Assembly: GCA_002381645.1 (NCBI GenBank) | Contig: DFXE01000010.1 | Span: 224,663 to 288,662, forward strand | Length of the DNA: 64,000 nt | Direction: 5' to 3' | Source: Bacteroidales bacterium UBA4116 | Lineage (GTDB): Bacteria > Bacteroidota > Bacteroidia > Bacteroidales > Tannerellaceae | Shown: positions 17,515-25,917 of the stretch, one piece after another | Numbering within the stretch: the stretch's first letter is position 1 | Layout of the letters: each line of letters begins with the position of its first letter | The notes under the pieces: generated by a model | Database searches by the model: none | The model's input: the letters and a program-made list of their open reading frames with translations, nothing else | Told to the model about the DNA's origin: nothing | Made by a program: the position numbers and the translations under genes

Positions 17515-17658
17515 CGACTTTGGAGAAAAGCCATTCCCCCGACTTCGGAGAGGGGGCAAGTTAGTTTTGGGGAGCCCGAATCGTTTCGGGCGTCCCAAAA
17601 CACAACTTGCCATGTTCCAGTGAACATGAAATTTGCCACAGCAAATTGATTGCCGGCA
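17515..17658. other. hairpin cluster, candidate oriT
   Basis: Five successive elements lie between mobA and the TIR gene: a direct repeat CGACTTYGGAGA (17515-17526, 17540-17551); a compound hairpin 17555-17611 with three nested perfect stems (GGCAAGTT/AACTTGCC, GTTTTGGG/CCCAAAAC, GCCCGAA/TTCGGGC); CATGTTC/GAACATG (17611-17628); AATTTGC/GCAAATT (17630-17647); and the palindrome TGCCGGCA (17651-17658). It contains no coding frame. Adjacency to a relaxosome gene makes oriT the best guess; the nick site is not identified. Confidence 0.5.
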
Positions 17659-17816
17659 TCCAATCCTTTGTTTTATCCGATTAATTAGTTCCATGATTTG
17701 TAGTTTATTGGTTTATGGCAAAGTTACGGAACTAATATACTGTTTAAAAGGGTTTTACAGGTGTAATAAATACTTACTATTTCAAAAAATATCCTTTTAT
17801 ATACGACTTTATTAAT

Positions 17817-19385
17817 ATGTCCATAATAAAAAAAGACTCTAAAAAAGAAAGAAATATGGACTATTTTGATGCCATGATAGCAGAAATGTTGGATAAAACT
17901 CAAATAGTAGGTGCTATACTCCCCGGATTTTATGGCAAAATAAAAGAAGCTATAGAGACATCATACAAAGGAAAACCTATTATATCACTAAGCGAGTTTC
18001 ATCAATACTGTAATTCAATGTTAGAAGAACCCATTAACGAAGAGCAGTGCAAATACCTCACCAGCTATCTCAAGCAAATAGGCATTATACTATGGAATCA
18101 AAAAAATCCTGAAGTAGTATATATAAATAAAAAATGGATCATCAGGAACATATATAAAGTATTGGAAGAATTATCCGTAAAAAAAGGAGAATTTGATCTA
18201 CAACATGTTATACAGTCAATCGAAGGAATACACAAAGAAAAAGATGCTGCCGACTTGATACAAATCATGTTAGATTTCACAATGATATTTCAGCATCCGT
18301 ACTGTAATAAATATATTGCGCCCTTGTATCTACCGACTATTCCCGATGAACTCATCAATATGTTTGTAGACAAAAATGCAAGAGCATACCGTCGTATTAA
18401 ATACTCAGGATTTATACACAAACACATTATCCTCAGCTTCTTTCACAAATACAGTAAATTGATATGGGGCAACACCGAAGTAAACAAAAGTTCATATTAT
18501 TACTGGAAAGATGCAATAATCATTAAAGACCCTGCTACCAGCGAAATAGTAATGATACAGTTCCATCTCGGTGGTAACGATGGAAATGCATCAATCGACA
18601 TCACTAAACTTAACATATATGTCCCAACATCATTTGCAGACGATATAGTAAAGTATCTGCATGAAATAAATACTGGGTATGAAACAGAAGAAATGGTTAC
18701 TGGAAACGGCACAAATTATGTGCCTCTATCCGTTATATATGAAAACGAAGAAAAAGAAAACTATACATTCCTTTATAATAATAAATATTACAAATTAGGT
18801 GATTTTAAACAGTATTTGAAAAAAACAAATCAAATGAAAAAAATATTTATCTCTTACTCGAAACAAGACCTTACGATAGTCAACAGGTTTACCGATCATC
18901 TTGCAGCACTACGCCAGGATGGAAAAATAGCACATTGGTATTGCAGCGAACTCCTTGCCGGTTCAGAATGGGATGCTGAAATAAAACGTCACTTTGATGA
19001 AGCAGATATCATCTGCTTTATGATAAGCCATAATTTTATGAGAACACAATACATCCATGAACACGAAATAGCAAGAGCATTCGAAAGAAAAAATGAAAAT
19101 TCCAATCTGAAAATCATACCCATCATTCTGGATTTTTGCAGGTGGACTACTGAAAAAAATAATCTTGGTAATTTTACAGCTTTACCTTATACAGCCAAAC
19201 CCGTTGCTGATTTTCAAAATGAAAATATGGCATGGTATATTATAGAAGAATGTCTCCGGCTTATTATAGATCAGGATATAAAAGATACAGACCAGAGTTT
19301 GTATACAAATGCAGGCCTACCAATGGATATAAGAAAGATTTATGAAAGAATGACAGACGGAAGTGTAGATAAAAATAGCAAGTAA
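17817..19385 (+). CDS. COR-like/TIR domain protein, probable immune effector
   Basis: 522 residues; codon 14 (MDYFDAMI, base 17856) is an alternative start. The C-terminal TIR domain begins near residue 340: KKIFISYSKQD, then HWYCSELLAGSEWDAEI, ICFMISHNFM and IHEHEIARAFER, whose Glu near residue 417 is the likely catalytic residue of a NAD-consuming TIR. The N-terminal part (about 50-320) resembles the COR domain of Roco proteins: IGIILWNQKNPEVVYINKKW, then YLPTIPDELIN and SGFIHKHIILSFFHKYSKLI. No Roc GTPase P-loop is visible, so this is COR-TIR without Roc. It stands alone on the plus strand, convergent with the DISARM-like operon. Inference: a sensor-effector that depletes NAD during phage infection. 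The TIR call is firm, the COR call tentative. Confidence 0.8.
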   Translation: MSIIKKDSKKERNMDYFDAMIAEMLDKTQIVGAILPGFYGKIKEAIETSYKGKPIISLSEFHQYCNSMLEEPINEEQCKYLTSYLKQIGIILWNQKNPEVVYINKKWIIRNIYKVLEELSVKKGEFDLQHVIQSIEGIHKEKDAADLIQIMLDFTMIFQHPYCNKYIAPLYLPTIPDELINMFVDKNARAYRRIKYSGFIHKHIILSFFHKYSKLIWGNTEVNKSSYYYWKDAIIIKDPATSEIVMIQFHLGGNDGNASIDITKLNIYVPTSFADDIVKYLHEINTGYETEEMVTGNGTNYVPLSVIYENEEKENYTFLYNNKYYKLGDFKQYLKKTNQMKKIFISYSKQDLTIVNRFTDHLAALRQDGKIAHWYCSELLAGSEWDAEIKRHFDEADIICFMISHNFMRTQYIHEHEIARAFERKNENSNLKIIPIILDFCRWTTEKNNLGNFTALPYTAKPVADFQNENMAWYIIEECLRLIIDQDIKDTDQSLYTNAGLPMDIRKIYERMTDGSVDKNSK

Positions 19386-19403
19386 GAATATAGGGAGTAA
19401 TAA

Positions 19404-19592
19404 CATGCATTTCAAATATATAATAAATTTAACAGCCATGCTACCAGCATTGTATATATCCTTAAAAGTTTATTCATAAGGGCTGCTCATCTAAAACTAT
19501 TCGAATTTGCCAAGGTTTTGTACAAGAGTATTCTGAGCGACATGAGGAATGTGAATAAGAAGTTTTACCGAAAGAGTAAAATGGTCTTATAA
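19404..19592 (+). pseudogene. possible coding remnant between convergent genes
   Basis: The 278-bp gap between the TIR gene and drmB contains a stop-bounded frame without a start codon whose last part reads LKLFEFAKVLYKSILSDM, then VNKKFYRKSKMVL and a stop at 19590-19592. The composition looks protein-like, but I do not recognise the family. It could be the tail of a deleted gene or chance. No terminator was found in the gap. Confidence 0.2.
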
Positions 19593-19663
19593 ACCCATTA
19601 TTTATAAAACCATTCATGTACTAACAGAAAGTTAACACTGATAGATGTTGTCATAGAAATTGA

Positions 19664-21778
19664 TCACACAAGATTTTTAAAAAATCCAAAATCTTCATCT
19701 ACTAACGTTCGTCTGTCAAGCCCTAAATTTCTTTGTTCGCAAGATGTTTCAGAAACAAGGCAACAAGAGAAGCAAGCAGCAAGATTTTGTTGTTCATCAG
19801 CTTCCCAGCAAAGAGGATCTGTTGAGCAATTTTTTGCTCTTTCTAATGCTGTTATAATAATTTTCTCAATTAACTTAGGTTGTCCTTGCCATACTAATCC
19901 ACCCATACTACCTTCAGCTCCGTCTGTAGTATATATTAGTACTCCACACATTCTATCTGAATAATAAAGTCGTTCTTGCAAACTTGCTGTAGGATAACCG
20001 CAACTGAATTCCAATTCTTTCAATATTAGATGCGAAAAAGTATGAAGAAGATAAAATAAAGGTACTCCATATTGCTCCATTTCATCTTTTAAAGCTTTTC
20101 CTAATTCTCCAGGTGGTTGATTAAAGCGTTTTTTGAAAATAGGATCATGTTTAGCAGTCCAATCATTAATTAAAGTCCTGTCGAATTCAAAAAAAAGTCC
20201 TTCGCCAAAAGTTTGGTTCGCAGGAAGAGTAAAAACCTTTTCAATTGGTTCATTGTAAATGTGCTGCCCTTCTTCACGAACAACAATTCCATCTATTCTC
20301 TTTGAGGCTGGAAGTGATACACGGCTAAAACTTAATTGTGTTCCTGTTAAAGCTAATATACTTACTTGTTGTATTTTTTTAAAGAAAGGTTTTAATAAAT
20401 CAGGGAGTTGAATATCTGAAAACTCCAAATTATGAGAATTAATAAGTGACCTTTCATTTGTTGAAAACACATTATATTCATCATACCGATATTTTTCGCG
20501 AGAGTCCTTTTCTTGTTCGAATTTCTTTAAGAATGTATTTTTTATAGAAAAAACATCATTTTCAGAAAGAGAGTATCCTGCATCATCAGCCTTATCTATG
20601 ATATTAATTGAATTCCAAAAATCTTCTTTAGTTAACAATGGGTCGGATTCGAGTGCTTTTTTATACCATTTTGTATTTAGTAAATCTAAAACTTTCTGTA
20701 AAGTAGAGGATAATGTTATCGTTGATAAGTAACATGCCGGAATATAAAGACTACTAAATGAATCAGCATAATATATACTATTACTCGTAACCAAAGCCAT
20801 TTGCATTGTAGAACGAGTACCATTAGATGCTTTACATAGTTTATCAGATGTTGTTCCAATTCCATTCCATGGAGTTTCTCCCTTACAAAATGGTTTAATA
20901 TTCATTATACCTTCAAGACTATGTGTTTTACCGCATTTTTTGCATTTTAACACTCCCCAACTTTCAGAACTATTACGATTTTCTATCCATTGCAACTCAT
21001 GTTTTCCGCCTAGTTCACATTCTGTACATTCATAATCGAATAACTCAAACCCGTTTTCATTCGACAACTCTCTTCTCTTGCCATTTATGCCTGCACAAAA
21101 TAACTGATACCAGGGGATGTCTGAAATATGACCATTTTTACAGATTAAAAGCATTGGTATTTGTACCAACGGCTCATATACATCCTTCAACTGATTGTTA
21201 TCTTTAAATATCCGGTTTTTTTTAGAGTATGGATCTCGAGGAGGAGCAAAGTATTTCAAATCACCTCCATTACAACGTTCTTGTTTCCAAATATATTTCC
21301 ATTCTTCAATTGGTTTAAATAGCTTTTTCCGATTACTATAAAACCAACGTGGAAAATGAATTGCAGGAATAACAAAATGTTCTGTCGGTAATTCTGTATT
21401 ATTAATTTCTTTATTTTTTTTATACAACGGATGTTCTTTTGTCTTAGGATAGTTCCATTCTGATAATGATAAATGAGGTACATCAACTAACATTTTTAAA
21501 TTAGGAATACCTTGTTCTTCTTTGAGAAACTCAATAAATCGTGGGTCATCAATAACGTCAACTCCAGCTCTTTTTGCAATATCGAGAGTGTCAGTTTGAT
21601 CAGGAAAATTTTCTATTTGTTTATTTACAGTTTTAATAAATCCCCAAAAAGAAACCGTTTGAGGCATGATAAAAAAGCCTGCTTTAGTAGTAATGATAGA
21701 ACCTACACCTGCATTGGATGATAAAACCTTATATTTTCCAATACCTTGATTATATTGTATATCCTTATTGATTTCCAT
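19664..21778 (-). CDS. drmB: DrmB-like protein (DUF1998, zinc-binding)
   Basis: 704 residues. Zinc-type Cys/His clusters lie in the middle: LLICKNGHISDIPW, ECTECELGGKH and KCKKCGKTHS. The C-terminal DUF1998 block is clear: LIYTTDGAEGSMGGLVWQG, then DPLCWEADEQQNLAACFSCC and SCEQRNLGLDRR. This is the DrmB family found with DrmA in DISARM anti-phage systems, where DrmA and DrmB form the core complex that recognises and blocks incoming DNA. The gene starts 2 nt after the drmA stop and is the last gene of the four-gene operon; no drmC or methylase follows. Confidence 0.85.
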   Translation of the reverse strand: MEINKDIQYNQGIGKYKVLSSNAGVGSIITTKAGFFIMPQTVSFWGFIKTVNKQIENFPDQTDTLDIAKRAGVDVIDDPRFIEFLKEEQGIPNLKMLVDVPHLSLSEWNYPKTKEHPLYKKNKEINNTELPTEHFVIPAIHFPRWFYSNRKKLFKPIEEWKYIWKQERCNGGDLKYFAPPRDPYSKKNRIFKDNNQLKDVYEPLVQIPMLLICKNGHISDIPWYQLFCAGINGKRRELSNENGFELFDYECTECELGGKHELQWIENRNSSESWGVLKCKKCGKTHSLEGIMNIKPFCKGETPWNGIGTTSDKLCKASNGTRSTMQMALVTSNSIYYADSFSSLYIPACYLSTITLSSTLQKVLDLLNTKWYKKALESDPLLTKEDFWNSINIIDKADDAGYSLSENDVFSIKNTFLKKFEQEKDSREKYRYDEYNVFSTNERSLINSHNLEFSDIQLPDLLKPFFKKIQQVSILALTGTQLSFSRVSLPASKRIDGIVVREEGQHIYNEPIEKVFTLPANQTFGEGLFFEFDRTLINDWTAKHDPIFKKRFNQPPGELGKALKDEMEQYGVPLFYLLHTFSHLILKELEFSCGYPTASLQERLYYSDRMCGVLIYTTDGAEGSMGGLVWQGQPKLIEKIIITALERAKNCSTDPLCWEADEQQNLAACFSCCLVSETSCEQRNLGLDRRTLVDEDFGFFKNLV

Positions 21779-21780
21779 AA

Positions 21781-24700
21781 CTATCTATCATTTTCATTAA
21801 TACTAATTACAGCTTCTGATTCCACGTTTCTCAATGACATTGGTACAGCCCAAAGCGTTTCGAAATTTTCATCTTCATATGCATCTAAGGCTAAAAACAG
21901 ATCTTTATATTTTATGCGATTTCTATTATTTCGATTTAAATAATCAGATCCGGAATATCGTAAAGAATAATTGTCCGTTTGCTGTGCATTTATAAGCGTA
22001 ATCCATTGATTTAATGCCTCTTCTATAAATGATTCGATGTTATTTTCTAGCTCATCAGTCAGCAGATTTCTTTCAGAGTTATTTAAATTTTGGGTGCGTT
22101 TCAAACGATCTTTGAAGTATTCGCTAAGGTCTGACTTTATTTTATGTGCCATTTCAGCGTTTAGTGAATTGGCATTTTTTTGATCTGCAAGTTCTTCGTA
22201 AGAATGACGGATCATAGTTGCTAAATATAAAGGGAAATATTTTTCAACTGATTTTTTTGAAAATGGTGTTATTGATATAGGTTCGACATAATAATATAGT
22301 TTCTCATGAAATTCCCGAAATTTTTCGAAATGAGATAGATCGCGTGAACGGAAAGGATTATGCAGAGTTACAACCAGCCCTAAGTCGTTACGAGCTACGC
22401 GACTGCTTGCCTGTATATATTCTGCTATATTACGAGGCATGGAATTCATAACTATAGTATTGAATCTATCCACATCTAAACCTACAGAAATCATATTCGT
22501 AGCCAAAATCAAATCAGGAGGAGTTTCACCCCTTTGCCATTTCTCATTTTGTTCATCTTTGTGCGGTAATCGATTATTAGCATTCCAGTGCTTGGCAACT
22601 ATAGCTAATTGATCCACAACTTCAGCTCCTGACAAACGTCCTGTTAATTCTGATTTTTTAAATGAAGAATCATATCCATAATAACATTCCAACATATGGC
22701 TGTTTCGAAGTACCCGTTTAAATAAACGCCGTGTATATTTGGTAAACTCTGTATAAAATTGAGCATCTGTTTTACCAACCTCTTTTAAACTATTAAAATA
22801 TGCTATAATAGAATGGTAAAAATCCATTGCTTTTTCAACATATTTATCAGAAAGCTCCATTACATGATCCTTCTCAAATATAGCTCTATGAACAAACATT
22901 GTTGCAATTAAACGCATTTGGGTTGTCATTTGAGTTCTGCCGGTTGGTAAAATTCCCATATACTTCCGTTTTGCGACAAAATTTATCTGATTACCAACTT
23001 TTTCACGTTTGAAGAACGCAAAAAAAGAATCATCATAATCAATACCACTTTTAGGGAAGATATTGACATCTCTATCATAAAGAGCACGTATTTGTAATTC
23101 GGTATTACGCGTAGTTGCAGTTGAAGAAATAATTTTAGGACGAATAATAATAGTAGTCCCATCTGATAATTTCTTGGTATAACTGCACAATTGGTCAATG
23201 GCACTCTCGAATAAACTTACCGCCGATCCCAGAGGTCCTAATAAAAGATGTAATTCATCCTGAATTATTAAATCAGGAGGTAATTTATTTAATACTCCTT
23301 TTCCAAATATTCTACGTGAATCCTTGCTTATTTCTTTAATGTTAGTTGAAACTTTATGTCCTATGGCTGCAAATTTATCAACGGTTCCAAATAATAGAGT
23401 TGGAGGAGTACTATATATATATTCATCACAAAGTATTACTGGTAATTCATCCGAAAATGTGCAATAAATATTTCTACACTGAAATTTAATGTCTGGATTA
23501 TTTTCAGTTCCTGTATTTTGAAATTCAAGTAATTCACCACACCAAGGACACTTATCTAATGGAATCTTAGATTCTATTCTTTTATCGCCACTAAAACTAT
23601 TCCAGTTTTTACATTCAGTTAAAAGATCTTTTGCAGTATTGGGTAAAGAATCTTTTCCTACATATAAACCAATAGAGATAGGTTCATTTTGTAATTTTGT
23701 ATGGTCCCATCTTCTCAGTTGCTCAAGAGCAAGAATAACACGCATTGCTCTTTGGAATTGTTGTGTAGCCAATAAGCGAAGTGTATAACGCATAATTGCA
23801 GTGGTACCACCACTTTTATTTACATCTTCATTTCTACGACGGTTAATTATTGTAAGTGCTATAATTCCTAAGTATGCTTCAGTTTTTCCACCACCAGTGG
23901 GAAACCATACTAAGTCAACTAATTCATTTCGATTATTCCATTTAGGATCATCCGGACGCTGAAGTATACCATCTAAATTGAGTAGTATAAATGCGAGCTG
24001 AAAAGGACGCCAGGCTGCTGAAAAATCACCAAATAGTTTATCGCTTGCCTTTTTATAAAATTCTTTTGTCGTTTCTTCCTTTGTATAATTTTTACTATGC
24101 CATAATTGGATAAACATAGCCGAATTCATTAGACGAAATGCTTCGATATTATCAGGTTTATTATCTAATAGTAATTCAACATTACTTCTCATCCTTTTAT
24201 AGTCCTGTTCGCATAAAAAAATATTATGCATAGCAAATTCATTCCCGTTTGTCCTTTTTCGTAGATTTTCTATCCAGAATCCATAGGCATCAATGAAAGA
24301 AAACAATTTACTTAAAATTTCTTCACTTGAGGCATTAGAAAATGTAGATAACCACTTAAATTCAAGAGCCTTCGTATCACTCAATAATTGTTTAGGGACA
24401 GATTTGCCATTTTCATTTATGTATTCAGAATATTTATCACGAGGAATTGGTTCAACATCGGGTGTTTCAAAGGACGGAATAAACTCGGATTTTACTAATT
24501 TATTTTCATCGTTGATTTTCCAATCTACGGAACATAAATGTCCAATTCCATAGTCTTTTATTGAGCGATATAAGAAATTTAGTTGATCTATATCAGCGTT
24601 AATATCCATATCTTTTGAAGAATGATGATAAGGACACAAAAGATTACTTTCTACTTTTATTTCGATTCCAAAAAAACAACGTTGGTTTACTTTTTCTGTT

Positions 24701-25917
24701 ACAATTGAAAAATAGTGTTTATTATCTTCTTCAAAAGGAGTGGATGTATTTTCTAATTGAATTTTTAAATATCTCTTTGAACTATCTTCTTCCCGACTGT
24801 TTTTAGTGATTTGCAACCATACAGATAATGAAGCTTGTATTGATTCTTCAACATCAAAAGATATTATATTGTGTAAAGTTTCATACTTTTTGGGTGAAAA
24901 TATTTGTTTTGGTGTGTGAATGTTAAAATCAATATTTGACAAATCAATTTCTTTTGCGAAACTTTGAGCACTCCAATAACCAAAAGATTTAGAATTATTA
25001 ATATTTGCTATATCTTCTAAATATGAAAGAAAAGTTTCATATAGTTCAATCTTTTCAATCCGTTTTATTATATCTACTTTTTCCTGTTCAGATAAATATG
25101 GTTGGATGTCTTCATCTTTTATTTGTTTTAATTTGGACCATAGCCTTTCTTTATATGATTTCAAATACCGATAATTTCCACCAATATTCGCATACGAATT
25201 GTCGAAACTCCCATTACCCTCTCTTGCTATTTCTTCACAAATTCTTAAATTTATATCTAATAACATCTGTTTAACTTCCTGATAATTTTTAGAAAAATTA
25301 CCTACAGATGATATTCCATTGGATTTTAATAAAAAATATGGAGAAAATCTATCCTTGTAGTCATTGTAAAATTTCTCAAATTGAGAGTAATCTTCATCAA
25401 TAAATACAACGACATCCGAGTATTTGGTCTTTGAAATTTTAGAGTAATATCGACCAGATATTGTTATCTTTATGTCTTTACTATTTATCTTTAAATCTCC
25501 TGGATCAAGACAACAGGAGATACCAATTGTATTAGGGAATCTTTGGCTCAGAGAATATAGGTCATCTTCATCAGATTGTGATAATGCAGGATTTTTATCA
25601 TCAAAATCGGTATCTTGGTCTGACTCATTATTGGTTTCAGTAGTATAATCATCAGTAGGTTCATCAACACGATCTTTACTATTATTTATACCTTCATTAC
25701 TTTCGCTGATAGGGTTATTTTTAGTTGGTAGCCTTTTGGGAAAAAGAACAGCTGTACTATACAATGACCCCGGTGTAGTATTGATTACATCTACAATCTT
25801 AATATCTTTGTTACTCTCATCAACATAACCAAAGCGATTATTACAAGCGCCTGGTCCTTCCATCTGAGTGCGAATAAACTTCTCCAGAGAGTCTCTTTTA
25901 ATCTTGATCATATTCAA
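21781..25917 (-). CDS. drmA: DrmA-like helicase of a DISARM-like system
   Basis: 1,378 residues, SF2 helicase. After an N-terminal region with a very acidic segment (about 80-140), Walker A reads WFPTGGGKTEAYLG near residue 670; a zinc-knuckle-like CPWCGELLEF with a later CRNIYC lies near 790-815; the DEAD-type motif is QDELHLLLG near 888; and the C-terminal motifs ATNMISVGLDVDRF and QASSRVARNDLG lie near 1140-1175. The GGGKT / DELH / SSRVAR combination with a DrmB neighbour identifies DrmA. Its start overlaps the upstream gene by 20 bp. Expected role: ATP-dependent translocation on invading DNA with DrmB. It is longer than a minimal helicase, so the N-terminal 600 residues probably hold a substrate or partner domain. 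Confidence 0.85.
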   Translation of the reverse strand: MNMIKIKRDSLEKFIRTQMEGPGACNNRFGYVDESNKDIKIVDVINTTPGSLYSTAVLFPKRLPTKNNPISESNEGINNSKDRVDEPTDDYTTETNNESDQDTDFDDKNPALSQSDEDDLYSLSQRFPNTIGISCCLDPGDLKINSKDIKITISGRYYSKISKTKYSDVVVFIDEDYSQFEKFYNDYKDRFSPYFLLKSNGISSVGNFSKNYQEVKQMLLDINLRICEEIAREGNGSFDNSYANIGGNYRYLKSYKERLWSKLKQIKDEDIQPYLSEQEKVDIIKRIEKIELYETFLSYLEDIANINNSKSFGYWSAQSFAKEIDLSNIDFNIHTPKQIFSPKKYETLHNIISFDVEESIQASLSVWLQITKNSREEDSSKRYLKIQLENTSTPFEEDNKHYFSIVTEKVNQRCFFGIEIKVESNLLCPYHHSSKDMDINADIDQLNFLYRSIKDYGIGHLCSVDWKINDENKLVKSEFIPSFETPDVEPIPRDKYSEYINENGKSVPKQLLSDTKALEFKWLSTFSNASSEEILSKLFSFIDAYGFWIENLRKRTNGNEFAMHNIFLCEQDYKRMRSNVELLLDNKPDNIEAFRLMNSAMFIQLWHSKNYTKEETTKEFYKKASDKLFGDFSAAWRPFQLAFILLNLDGILQRPDDPKWNNRNELVDLVWFPTGGGKTEAYLGIIALTIINRRRNEDVNKSGGTTAIMRYTLRLLATQQFQRAMRVILALEQLRRWDHTKLQNEPISIGLYVGKDSLPNTAKDLLTECKNWNSFSGDKRIESKIPLDKCPWCGELLEFQNTGTENNPDIKFQCRNIYCTFSDELPVILCDEYIYSTPPTLLFGTVDKFAAIGHKVSTNIKEISKDSRRIFGKGVLNKLPPDLIIQDELHLLLGPLGSAVSLFESAIDQLCSYTKKLSDGTTIIIRPKIISSTATTRNTELQIRALYDRDVNIFPKSGIDYDDSFFAFFKREKVGNQINFVAKRKYMGILPTGRTQMTTQMRLIATMFVHRAIFEKDHVMELSDKYVEKAMDFYHSIIAYFNSLKEVGKTDAQFYTEFTKYTRRLFKRVLRNSHMLECYYGYDSSFKKSELTGRLSGAEVVDQLAIVAKHWNANNRLPHKDEQNEKWQRGETPPDLILATNMISVGLDVDRFNTIVMNSMPRNIAEYIQASSRVARNDLGLVVTLHNPFRSRDLSHFEKFREFHEKLYYYVEPISITPFSKKSVEKYFPLYLATMIRHSYEELADQKNANSLNAEMAHKIKSDLSEYFKDRLKRTQNLNNSERNLLTDELENNIESFIEEALNQWITLINAQQTDNYSLRYSGSDYLNRNNRNRIKYKDLFLALDAYEDENFETLWAVPMSLRNVESEAVISINENDR

